From Streptomyces griseofuscus (GTDB lineage Bacteria; Actinomycetota; Actinomycetes; Streptomycetales; Streptomycetaceae): a DNA stretch of 64,000 bases. The DNA lies in assembly GCF_014673495.1 (NCBI RefSeq), contig NZ_CP051006.1, positions 4,154,001 through 4,218,000 of the forward strand, written 5' to 3'. Position 1 is the first letter of the stretch. Each line of letters begins with the position of its first letter. A program made the position numbers and the translations under genes. The notes under the pieces were generated by a model. It did not search any database. It was not told where the DNA came from and worked only from the letters and a program-made list of their open reading frames with translations. This document shows, in pieces, positions 17,401 to 24,892 of the stretch.

Positions 17401-18749
17401 CAGCGGGTGGCCGTCGTACGGGGAGAGTTGGCGGCCGAGGCGGGAGGGGGCGTCGGCACCGGCGGGTTCGATGGGAACGCCGTCGGCGCAGGAGCAGCCG
17501 ACTTGGTGGAGCCGGTGGCCAGATCCACTGACCGGGCGGCCCGTTGGGCGAGGCCGATCACTGCGGCCAATCGTTCCACCGCCTCCGGCACCTCCCACTC
17601 GTCCCGGCGCAGCGCGGCCAGCGCCGTCGCCGGGGCGACCAGCAGGTCCGGAGCGCCGGTCTCCAGGGCGCGGACGAGTACCGCCCAGCCCGCCTCCCAC
17701 CGCTCCCGCCGCGGCCGCGCGCCGACGGCGGCCACCACCGCCTCCAGCGCCGCCTGCCGCAGATCGCCCCGCTCCGGCAGCTCGGCGGACGCCGGATCCG
17801 CGAGCAGCGATTCCGGGTCGGGGAGGTCCATCCGGTCGATATGGGCGAGGAGTTCGAACCCGGGGCCGTCCCCGACCGCGCCCCGCACCAGCAGCGCCAG
17901 CACCTCCTTGGAGACGCCGGCCGCCGTGCCGAAGGCCAGCAGGGTCAGCGCGGCCTCCCAGCTGCGCGGCGAGGGCCAGGCACCCCCGCGCCGCGTCTCG
18001 GTGCTCGGCAGCCGGTGGATCAGCGTCGGCCTGGCCTCCAGGAACCCGCACACCGCGCGCCGGGCGTACGCCACCGCCTCCGACAGCCGCTCCGGCAGCA
18101 GCCGGGGCAGCTCCGCCCGGGGCCAGACCCCGCCGAGGCCGCGCACCACCACCTCCCGGTCGTGCACCCAGTACAGATGCACGAACCGGTTGGCCAGCGG
18201 CGGGCTCAGCTCCCATCCGTCCGCAGCCGAGGCGCGCGGGTTGGCCGCGGCCACGATCCGTACTCCGGGCGGCAGTTGGAGCGCGCCGACCCTGCGCTCC
18301 AGGACGACCCGGAGCAGCGCGGCCTGGACCGCCGGGGTGGCGGTGGAGAGCTCGTCCAGGAAGAGCAGCCCCCGTCCGGCCCGTACCAGCTCCACGGCCC
18401 ACTGCGGCGGCGCCATCGGCACGCCCCGCGTCTCCGGGTCGTCGCCCACGATGGGCAGCCCGGAGAAGTCGGTCGGCTCATGGACGCTCGCGATGACCGT
18501 GGTCAGCGGCAGGTCGAGGGTCTCGGCGAGCTGTGTCAGCGCCGCGGTCTTGCCGATGCCGGGCTCACCCCAGAGCAGCACGGGCAGATCGGCCGCGACG
18601 GCCAGGGTGAGCGCTTCCAGCTGCTCGTCGGGACGGGGCTCCGTGACGGTCGCACGCAGGAGCGTCAAGAGATTGTCGGCCACAGCGAGTTGGGGGTCGG
18701 TGGGGGTGGGGGCGGATACCGGTGCGGGGAGGAGGGTGGCGGAGGTCAT
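17400..18749 (-). CDS. MoxR-family AAA ATPase
   Basis: The protein has 449 residues with Walker A GEPGIGKT (61-68), Walker B LLFLDELSTA, sensor 1 IVAAANP and a helical C-terminal half extended compared with classic MoxR proteins (about 320 residues). It is the middle gene of a three-gene cassette and is translationally coupled to the VWA-like gene. MoxR ATPases act as chaperones with VWA partners. The ATG at 18749 is chosen because AGGTG lies six bases upstream; an ATG at 18755 is possible. Confidence 0.9.
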   Translation of the reverse strand: MTSATLLPAPVSAPTPTDPQLAVADNLLTLLRATVTEPRPDEQLEALTLAVAADLPVLLWGEPGIGKTAALTQLAETLDLPLTTVIASVHEPTDFSGLPIVGDDPETRGVPMAPPQWAVELVRAGRGLLFLDELSTATPAVQAALLRVVLERRVGALQLPPGVRIVAAANPRASAADGWELSPPLANRFVHLYWVHDREVVVRGLGGVWPRAELPRLLPERLSEAVAYARRAVCGFLEARPTLIHRLPSTETRRGGAWPSPRSWEAALTLLAFGTAAGVSKEVLALLVRGAVGDGPGFELLAHIDRMDLPDPESLLADPASAELPERGDLRQAALEAVVAAVGARPRRERWEAGWAVLVRALETGAPDLLVAPATALAALRRDEWEVPEAVERLAAVIGLAQRAARSVDLATGSTKSAAPAPTAFPSNPPVPTPPPASAANSPRTTATR

Positions 18750-18903
18750 GGGCATCACCTGGGTGGGAAGGGGGACGGCGACGGCGGCCGTCCCGGATGT
18801 CGGGGGGCGTGGGGTGCTCGGGGTAGCCGCCCGTGAGGCCGTAAGTCGGCGGCCAGAGCGGCGCGGGGCGGGAAGGTCGGTGCTGGACGGAGGGTCGCGC
18901 GGG

Positions 18904-20283
18904 TCAGAGCAGGCCGGTGCGTGGCCGGGGCCGGCTGCCTCGCTTGCTGCGCAGTGCGGCGGGCGTATGACGGTCGAGCCGAGGCCGCTGGGCCGTCGCC
19001 GCGGGGTGTACGGCGACCAGCCCCGCGCGGAAGAGCCCGTGGTCGACGCGGCGGGCCGCCGCCGACTCCAGTTCCTGCCGCAGAGGTCCGTCGCGCAGCA
19101 TCGCGGCGGGGCCGAGCAGCCCCTCGACGACGGCCAGCGCGCCGCTGACGTCACCGTGGCCGAGCCGCTCCCGTACGGCGGGCAGCGCCTCGGGGTTGCG
19201 GTGCACCGCGTCGATCGCCCGCAGGCACGGCAGCGCGGGGCCGCCGAGGGCCACCAGCAGTTCCTCGCGACGCAGTTCGGCGGGGTGGTGGTCGATCGCC
19301 GTGAGCGCCCCGTCCCGCAGCGCGATCCGATGAGTCTCGCCCCGGCACCGCACGCGGTGCGGATCGTGGGGTTCGGGAGCGGGACCGGCCGGTGCCGGGC
19401 CCTGTGCGGGCGAGCCGACGGCGGTCAGCGCCTCGGCGACGAGCGGATGCAGTCGCCCGACCGTGATCAGCCCGGACCGCAGCAGCTCCAGATCCGGGAG
19501 GAGCCGGGCCGCGGCCTCCGGGAGCACCGGGAGCGCGGCGGCCTCCTGGGGAGGAAGGTCGTACGGCAGCGGCCGGAACGTCGGGACATGGCTGTCGTCG
19601 GGCGCGACGAGTTCGAGTACGGCGCGGCCGCGCGCCCCGAGTCGTACGGTGAAGGCGCCGCGCGGACGTCTCTCGGCCCGCAGGAGCAGCTCCGCCTCGG
19701 CGGCCCAACTGCCCTTTGCCCAGGGAGAGTCCTGGTCGGGCGAGCCGCAGCGCCGGGCCAGTTCGCCGCTGCGTGTCCGGTCCCAGAGGTGCCGGTGCAG
19801 ATCGAGCCGGAAGCGGCGGTCGGGATGCGGGTGGGGATGGTGGCCCCAGGTGCTGTCGCCGGGCCCCTCCCACAGGCTCAGTGACATCCGCTGTCCGGCG
19901 TCCGCGCGGGCCGGTGGCGTCCGCACCACCAGCTGGACGGACGGTCTGTCGCCGTAACCGCCGTACTGGGCAAGGGGGATGGTGAGGCCGGGGCGGAGGC
20001 GTCCGTCGGGAGCGATCCGGGGCATGTGCCAGCGCAGCAGATCGGGGGCCAGTCGGCGCAGGTCCGCGCGCAGGCGGGAGGTGAGTTCGGTGCCGTGGCG
20101 GTCGCGCACGGCGCGCAGATCGAGATCGGCGTCGACCCGGGCGGCGGCGCAGGCCCCCGCCCAGTCGCCGGCCGCATGGCGTGCGGTCGCGGTCTCGATC
20201 ATGGACGGTGGCACGGCGTACTCGCGCACGCGCTGCCACATCAGCAGGTGGGGCGGAAGGTCGTTCGCGAAGTGAGATGCCAT
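18904..20283 (-). CDS. unknown protein upstream of MoxR-VWA pair
   Basis: The protein has 459 residues and I do not recognise a domain. Its N-terminus is helical (LPPHLLMWQRVREYAVPPSM, TARHAAGDWAGACAAARVD) with a conserved-looking RWHMPRIAPDGRLRPG stretch. The middle has beta strands around LDLHRHLWD and a helical C-terminal third follows. It precedes the MoxR gene by 154 bases on the same strand and is probably co-transcribed, which suggests it is the client or adaptor of the MoxR-VWA machine. The ATG at 20283 is chosen over the GTG at 20289 for its spacing to AGGGTG. Confidence 0.75.
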   Translation of the reverse strand: MASHFANDLPPHLLMWQRVREYAVPPSMIETATARHAAGDWAGACAAARVDADLDLRAVRDRHGTELTSRLRADLRRLAPDLLRWHMPRIAPDGRLRPGLTIPLAQYGGYGDRPSVQLVVRTPPARADAGQRMSLSLWEGPGDSTWGHHPHPHPDRRFRLDLHRHLWDRTRSGELARRCGSPDQDSPWAKGSWAAEAELLLRAERRPRGAFTVRLGARGRAVLELVAPDDSHVPTFRPLPYDLPPQEAAALPVLPEAAARLLPDLELLRSGLITVGRLHPLVAEALTAVGSPAQGPAPAGPAPEPHDPHRVRCRGETHRIALRDGALTAIDHHPAELRREELLVALGGPALPCLRAIDAVHRNPEALPAVRERLGHGDVSGALAVVEGLLGPAAMLRDGPLRQELESAAARRVDHGLFRAGLVAVHPAATAQRPRLDRHTPAALRSKRGSRPRPRTGLL

Positions 20284-20424
20284 CAGCACTCACCCTGAGC
20301 GAACGATTCCCCCAATCCGTACGAGGAGAAGTTCTTCATCGCGAGCATCATAAGCACCGCTTCGACGGTCTGTCAGTCGCGATAGCCGGGTGGACACCCG
20401 GCACACCGAGACGCCCCGGCCGGA

Positions 20425-20511
20425 GCGGGAGGACCCGGAGCACCCGCCACCGACGTCGTGATCGTCTCCCCGCTGTACTGGTACTCCGCGTCCTCGTACG
20501 CCAAGCGCTCC
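20425..20511 (+). pseudogene. fragment resembling NAD(P)H-dependent FMN reductase / flavodoxin
   Basis: In the 20284-20598 interval the plus strand reads PATDVVIVSPLYWYSASSYA. This matches the third beta strand and FMN-binding loop of flavodoxin-fold reductases (D.V.V.SPLYWYS.S). No start codon, P-loop or C-terminal part is present. The remainder of the interval shows nothing. I treat it as a relic of a deleted reductase. Confidence 0.45.
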
Positions 20512-20598
20512 CGCGTTCTTCGCCGGGGAGTCCCGGCCGACCCGCCTTCCGGAAGGAGGCGAGGCAGCGGGCCGTTCGCGGCCACCGGGACCAGCGGC

Positions 20599-21387
20599 TC
20601 AGTCCCCGTCCCCCTGGCACCGGGGGCACCACACCGTTCCCCGGCCGCCCAGCCGCGTCCGGCGCAGCGGGGTCCCGCAGCGCGGGCACGCCGGGTCCGG
20701 GTCGTCGCGGTGGCCGGTGAGCCAGGAGGCGCGGGGTGGGACGCGGCCGGTGGGGAGCGCGGAGCGGAGGGTGCGGCGCATCTGGGTGTGCAGGCGCCGG
20801 AGTTCCGCCGGGGTGAGATCGCGGGCTCGGCGGTCGGGGCGCAGCCGGGCCCGCCACAGGATCTCGTCGGCGAGCAGGTTGCCGAGGCCGGCGAGGACGG
20901 ACTGGTCGGTGAGGGTGGTCTTCAGGCGGCCGCGGCGGGTGGCGAGGGCGGCCGCGAGGTCGTCCCGGGTGACCGTCAGCGCGTCGGGGCCCTGGCGCGC
21001 GAGCAGCCGGTCGACCTCGGACTCGTCGTGGGCCAGCCACAGGCCCCGGAGTTTGCGCTGGTCGCGGTAGTGCAGCCGGTGGTCGTCGTCCAGCGTGAAC
21101 AGGACGCGGTCATGGGCCTCGACCGGGTCGTCCGGGTCGGCGCACAGCAGCAGGCCGGTCATGCCGAAGTGCAGCAGCAGCGTAGGTCCGTCGGTGCGGG
21201 CCAGCAGCCACTTCCCGCGCCGCTCCGGCTCCGCGAACCGCCGCCCCTTGAGCGCGTCGCGCAACCCGCGCGCGCCGATGCCGTGCAGGACGCCGGTGTC
21301 GCGGACGTCGACACGGCGTACGACGCGGCCGCGGGCACAGGAGTCCAGCAGGCGGCGGAAGCCTTCGACGTCGGGGAGCTCAGGCAT
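20599..21387 (-). CDS. Fpg/Nei-family DNA glycosylase
   Basis: The protein has 262 residues. It begins MPELPDVEGF with the catalytic Pro2 and Glu3 used by Fpg/Nei enzymes. The H2TH part reads TTLTDQSVLAGLGNLLADEI with the conserved GLGN segment, and the C-terminus is a CxxC-CxxC zinc finger (PACPRCGTP, then VWCPRCQ). It should remove oxidised bases from DNA and nick the strand. By length and N-terminus it could be Fpg- or Nei-like; the damage specificity cannot be decided here. It stands alone, convergent with no gene and divergent from the MerR-like gene at 21645. Confidence 0.93.
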   Translation of the reverse strand: MPELPDVEGFRRLLDSCARGRVVRRVDVRDTGVLHGIGARGLRDALKGRRFAEPERRGKWLLARTDGPTLLLHFGMTGLLLCADPDDPVEAHDRVLFTLDDDHRLHYRDQRKLRGLWLAHDESEVDRLLARQGPDALTVTRDDLAAALATRRGRLKTTLTDQSVLAGLGNLLADEILWRARLRPDRRARDLTPAELRRLHTQMRRTLRSALPTGRVPPRASWLTGHRDDPDPACPRCGTPLRRTRLGGRGTVWCPRCQGDGD

Positions 21388-21644
21388 GCGGGAGCGCCCT
21401 CGGCGCGGGACAGCCGCCGCCCATGGGTTCTACGAGGTCCATGAACTCCATGAGATCCCTTTTTTCCCCCGTCAGCCTCGCGGAAGTACGGCGACTCGCG
21501 CGGCCGACGCGCCCGAAAATCTGCCACGGCCGGTACACATGTCCGCGCCCGGCGGCACTAATGTGGACCTACGAGGTGGACAGCGCCGGGTCCGGGCAGG
21601 GCGGGCGTCGGACTCCTCGCCGCAGTCCCCGGAACGAAGGTGTC

Positions 21645-21983
21645 ATGCCCGCTGAGAACGCCCCCGCAGTCGGCAACCTGGACGACGACGACTACCCCGC
21701 CTACACCATGGGACGGGCCGCCGCCGTTCTGGGCATCACCCCCGCCTTCCTGCGGGCCGTGGGCAGGGCCGGACTGATCACACCGCTGCGTTCGGAGGGC
21801 GGCCACCGCCGGTACTCCCGCCGGCAGCTGCGCATCGCCGCCCGCGCCCGGGAGCTGGTCGACCAGGGCACTCCCGTGGAGGCCGCGTGCCGCATCGTCT
21901 CCCTGGAGGACCAGCTGACGGACGCCCGCCGGCTGAACCGGGACATGCGCCAAAAGCTGGACGCGCACGGTATCGATATCTAG
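21645..21983 (+). CDS. MerR-family transcriptional regulator
   Basis: The protein has 112 residues. The N-terminal winged HTH reads YTMGRAAAVLGITPAFLRAV, then GLITPLRSEGGHRRYSRRQL, the SEGGHRRYS signature of MerR proteins. A helix (IVSLEDQLTDARRLNRDMRQ) serves for dimerisation. No C-terminal effector domain or metal-binding cysteine is present, as in the short BldC/HspR-like regulators. It lies 230 bases upstream of the cold-shock gene in the same direction, so a role in stress control of the Csp-helicase block is plausible. The frame extends upstream, but ATG 21645 gives the usual N-terminus. Confidence 0.85.
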   Translation: MPAENAPAVGNLDDDDYPAYTMGRAAAVLGITPAFLRAVGRAGLITPLRSEGGHRRYSRRQLRIAARARELVDQGTPVEAACRIVSLEDQLTDARRLNRDMRQKLDAHGIDI

Positions 21984-22074
21984 TCCCGCCGATACAGAAT
22001 CGCTGAGCACGGTGGGAGCAGAATTGGCCGGACGGCCTGAAAACCCCCCGGGCGCGGCCAAGCGACGTGTGTTA

Positions 22075-22215
22075 GCGTGATAGGCGTTGCAGTTTTGGTT
22101 GCCAGAGAATTTTTTTCTTTGCAGAGCTTTCCGGATCTTTCCGGAGGGGTGATCACAGCGGCGACTCGGCTTCGTAAGGTGCGAAGTCCGGCACTGCCCC
22201 CTAAGGGAGATTCAC
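22075..22215 (+). promoter_or_regulatory. AT-rich promoter and long 5' leader of the cold-shock gene
   Basis: Between the MerR-like gene and the csp start lies a low-GC segment with TTGCAG and a run of seven T. It is followed by a 9-base direct repeat (CTTTCCGGA, twice within 22120-22147). Long leaders of this kind often carry cold-dependent RNA structure in csp genes. The exact transcription start cannot be read. A strong AGGGAG site precedes the ATG at 22216. Confidence 0.45.
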
Positions 22216-22419
22216 ATGGCAACTGGCACCGTGAAGTGGTTCAACTCGGAAAAGGGTTTCGGCTTCATCGAGCAGGACGGCGGCGGCGCTGACGTGTTCG
22301 CCCACTACTCGAACATCGCCACCTCCGGCTTCCGTGAGCTTCAGGAAGGCCAGAAGGTCAGCTTCGACGTCACGCAGGGCCAGAAGGGCCCGCAGGCCGA
22401 GAACATCGTTCCTGCCTGA
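22216..22419 (+). CDS. CspA-family cold-shock protein
   Basis: The protein has 67 residues, an S1-like OB fold with RNP1 KGFGFIE and RNP2 VFAHYS. It begins MATGTVKWFNSEKGFGFI. It binds single-stranded RNA or DNA and acts as an RNA chaperone in cold or general adaptation. It precedes a DEAD-box helicase on the same strand; the pair is a known Streptomyces arrangement. The GC-rich stem-loop at 22465-22498 separates the two transcripts. Confidence 0.97.
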   Translation: MATGTVKWFNSEKGFGFIEQDGGGADVFAHYSNIATSGFRELQEGQKVSFDVTQGQKGPQAENIVPA

Positions 22420-22464
22420 CGCTGACACGCGTCGTCGCGAGCCGAGCGGCTCGCACATCATGAG

Positions 22465-22498
22465 GCTGGGGCCCGCGCTCTCGGGGTGCGGGTCCCAG
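22465..22498 (+). terminator. stem-loop terminator after csp
   Basis: CTGGGGCCCGC pairs with GCGGGTCCCAG (one G-T pair) around a 12-base loop. It is followed by a T-rich stretch (TTGTCTTTTTCC) at 22503-22514. It lies 46 bases past the csp stop and fits a factor-independent terminator; partial read-through into the helicase gene is possible. Confidence 0.75.
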
Positions 22499-22658
22499 CT
22501 CATTGTCTTTTTCCGGGCCCTCGCCTTTCCCTGGACGACTCCAGCGCCGAGAGCTGCCCGGTTCTTCACCATTTATTCGGCTCATTCTTGCGAATCCTCA
22601 CGCGGTCGGCACCGCCGGACGGAATTCCTCGATACGCCGCATCGAGGAGGGTTCCCCC

Positions 22659-24287
22659 CTGAACCGCACCCGTCGCACCAACGGCACCACCGGTGACGTC
22701 CGCGCCCCCCGCAGGTCCGCGCGCCCCCGTCCCGGCACCAGCCGCAAGACCGGTCAGAGCGCTCGGCCCGCCGCGCGCCGGCAGGAGTTCGCCCTGCCCA
22801 CCACGATCACCGAGCCGTTGCCCGCGGTCGAGGCGTTCGCCGAGCTCGACATGTCCGAGCGACTGCTGAAGGCACTGGTCGACGAGGGCATGACCATGCC
22901 CTTCCCGATCCAGGCGGCCACCCTGCCGAACGCGCTCGCGGGCCGGGACGTCCTGGGCCGGGGCCGTACCGGCTCGGGCAAGACGCTCGCCTTCGGCCTG
23001 CCGGTGCTGGCCCGGCTGGAGGGGCAGCGGGCCCAGCCCAAGCAGCCCCTCGCCCTGGTCCTCGTACCGACCCGGGAACTGGCCACGCAGGTCACCGACT
23101 CGCTCGCCCCGTACGCCCGCGCCCTGCATGTGCGCTTCGCCACCGTGGTCGGCGGTGTGTCGATCGGCCGCCAGACCAGCGCGCTGCGCGCTGGCGCGGA
23201 GGTCGTGGTCGCCACGCCCGGCCGCCTCAAGGACCTGATCGACCGCGGCGCCTGCCGCCTCGACCATGTCGCCGTCACCGTCCTCGACGAGGCGGACCAG
23301 ATGGCCGACATGGGCTTCATGCCGCAGGTGACCGCGCTGCTCGACCAGGTCCCGGCCCGTGGGCAGCGGCTGCTGTTCTCGGCCACCCTGGACCGCAACA
23401 TCGACCTCCTGGTGCGGCGCTACCTCCACGACCCGGTCGTGCACTCCGTCGACCCGTCGGCCGGCGCGGTCACGACGATGGAGCACCACCTGCTCCAGGT
23501 GCGGGACACCGAGAAGCACGACGCCGTGACCGAGATCGCCGCCCGCGACGGGCGCGTGATCATGTTCCTGGACACCAAGCACGCGGCGGACCGGCTGGCC
23601 AAGCACCTGCTGTCCGTCGGGGTGCGCGCCGCGGCCCTGCACGGCGGAAAGTCCCAGCCGCAGCGCGACCGTACGCTGGCGCAGTTCAAGAACGGCCAGG
23701 TCACGGCCCTGGTGGCGACCAATGTCGCCGCCCGCGGCATCCATGTCGAGGGCCTCGACCTCGTCGTGAACGTCGATCCCCCGGCCGACCACAAGGACTA
23801 TCTGCACCGCGGCGGCCGTACCGCCCGCGCGGGCGAGTCCGGCACCGTCGTCACCCTGGTGCTGCCGCACCAGCGGCGCGCGATGGACCGGCTGATGGCC
23901 GACGCCGACATCACCCCGAGCACCGCGCGGGTGCGCCCCGGCGAGGACGAGCTCCAGCGCATCACCGGCGCCCGGACGCCCTCCGGCATACCGGTCGTCC
24001 TCGCCGCACCGGCCGACGAACGCCGCGAGAACGGCGAGGGCTCCGGCCGCCGCCGGGGCCGCGGCCGGGGCCGCGGCGCGGGTGGCCAGGGCGGCGCCGG
24101 ACGCGCCACCGGCCAGGGAACCGGCCGCGGCGGCGCGAACGGGCAGAGTGCCGGCCGGAGCAGGAGCGGCCAGGGTGCCGCCGTGCGTGCCGAGGGCAGC
24201 GGCCAGGGCGGTCAGGGTTCCGCCGGTCGCGGTGGCAGCGGCAGGGGCGGGGCGCAGACGCGTCGCCCCCGCAGGACCAACCCGTAG
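22659..24287 (+). CDS. DEAD-box RNA helicase
   Basis: The protein has 542 residues. Q-motif-like FAELDMSERLLKALVDEGM leads into Walker A GRGRTGSGKT, then PTRELATQV, VVATPGRLKDLI, DEAD (VTVLDEADQMADMGF), SAT (LLFSATLD) and motif VI (YLHRGGRTARAG). The C-terminus is a long Arg/Gly-rich tail (from about residue 450), typical of RNA-binding actinobacterial helicases. The most likely start is a CTG at 22659 with GAGGAGG seven bases upstream. No ATG or GTG occurs in frame until after the Q-motif, and the first TTG (22503) lies in the csp terminator. It unwinds RNA, probably during cold or translational stress given its neighbour. Confidence 0.92.
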   Translation: MNRTRRTNGTTGDVRAPRRSARPRPGTSRKTGQSARPAARRQEFALPTTITEPLPAVEAFAELDMSERLLKALVDEGMTMPFPIQAATLPNALAGRDVLGRGRTGSGKTLAFGLPVLARLEGQRAQPKQPLALVLVPTRELATQVTDSLAPYARALHVRFATVVGGVSIGRQTSALRAGAEVVVATPGRLKDLIDRGACRLDHVAVTVLDEADQMADMGFMPQVTALLDQVPARGQRLLFSATLDRNIDLLVRRYLHDPVVHSVDPSAGAVTTMEHHLLQVRDTEKHDAVTEIAARDGRVIMFLDTKHAADRLAKHLLSVGVRAAALHGGKSQPQRDRTLAQFKNGQVTALVATNVAARGIHVEGLDLVVNVDPPADHKDYLHRGGRTARAGESGTVVTLVLPHQRRAMDRLMADADITPSTARVRPGEDELQRITGARTPSGIPVVLAAPADERRENGEGSGRRRGRGRGRGAGGQGGAGRATGQGTGRGGANGQSAGRSRSGQGAAVRAEGSGQGGQGSAGRGGSGRGGAQTRRPRRTNP

Positions 24288-24421
24288 TCCGAACCCCCCG
24301 ACGGGGCGGGCGGGGCGATCCCGGGCGGTGACAGGCCGGGGGCGCGGCCACGCCGGCACCCGTTGTGAAGAGTCCCCCACACCTGCCCCCGCCCGTCCGC
24401 GTGCGGGGGCAGACTTGGCTC

Positions 24422-24886
24422 ATGTCGCAGCGAGATGAGCTGGTACGCGAGATTCGTGCGCTCTCCGACGCGGAGGCCGTACGGGCGTTGACCGTGTTGG
24501 TGGAGGACCGGGGGTTGCTGTCCTCGGCCGAGCAAATGGCGTTACCCGACGGAGAGTTGGGAGCAGCGCTCACGGCGGCCGGGGTCGAGCCGGACGGCGG
24601 TGCGGGGGAAGGCGACGTCGCGCGGGCCGCGTTGGAGTACGCGGCCCTGGGCGGAGACGGTGTCGTCGGTGAGGCCGTGGAGTATGTGCGGTCGCCGATG
24701 GAGCGGTTCGATCCGGTGTCCGTGTCCGTGGGGGTGCTGGCCGTCACGCTGCTTCAGACCGAGGTCGTGGTCAAGCGGGACCGGCGGGGGCGGTGGAGCG
24801 TGACCGTGCGCAAGCGGGCCCTGAAGGACGCGGCGCTCGCCCGCGTGCTGACGGCGTTGCTCTCCCATCTCACCGACGGCAAGTAG
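24422..24886 (+). CDS. small TTA-containing protein preceding the CHAT gene
   Basis: The protein has 154 residues. The N-terminus is helical and acidic (RDELVREIRALSDAEAVRAL), the centre Gly/Val-rich. The C-terminus has a hydrophobic strand-helix (VSVSVGVLAVTLLQTEVVVK), basic residues and a helix LTALLSHL. The C-terminal layout resembles short effector-associated components found next to CHAT or caspase-like proteins, but I cannot name it with certainty. Codon 41 is TTA (24542-24544, gcg-tta-ccc), so efficient translation should need the bldA tRNA. The stop is six bases before the GTG of the CHAT gene, so the two are almost surely co-transcribed. Confidence 0.78.
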   Translation: MSQRDELVREIRALSDAEAVRALTVLVEDRGLLSSAEQMALPDGELGAALTAAGVEPDGGAGEGDVARAALEYAALGGDGVVGEAVEYVRSPMERFDPVSVSVGVLAVTLLQTEVVVKRDRRGRWSVTVRKRALKDAALARVLTALLSHLTDGK

Positions 24887-24892
24887 GCCCCG

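Noticed and set aside
22566..24380. 604-codon minus-strand frame opposite the helicase
   Set aside because: It is shadow of the Arg/Gly-rich helicase gene and has no motif.
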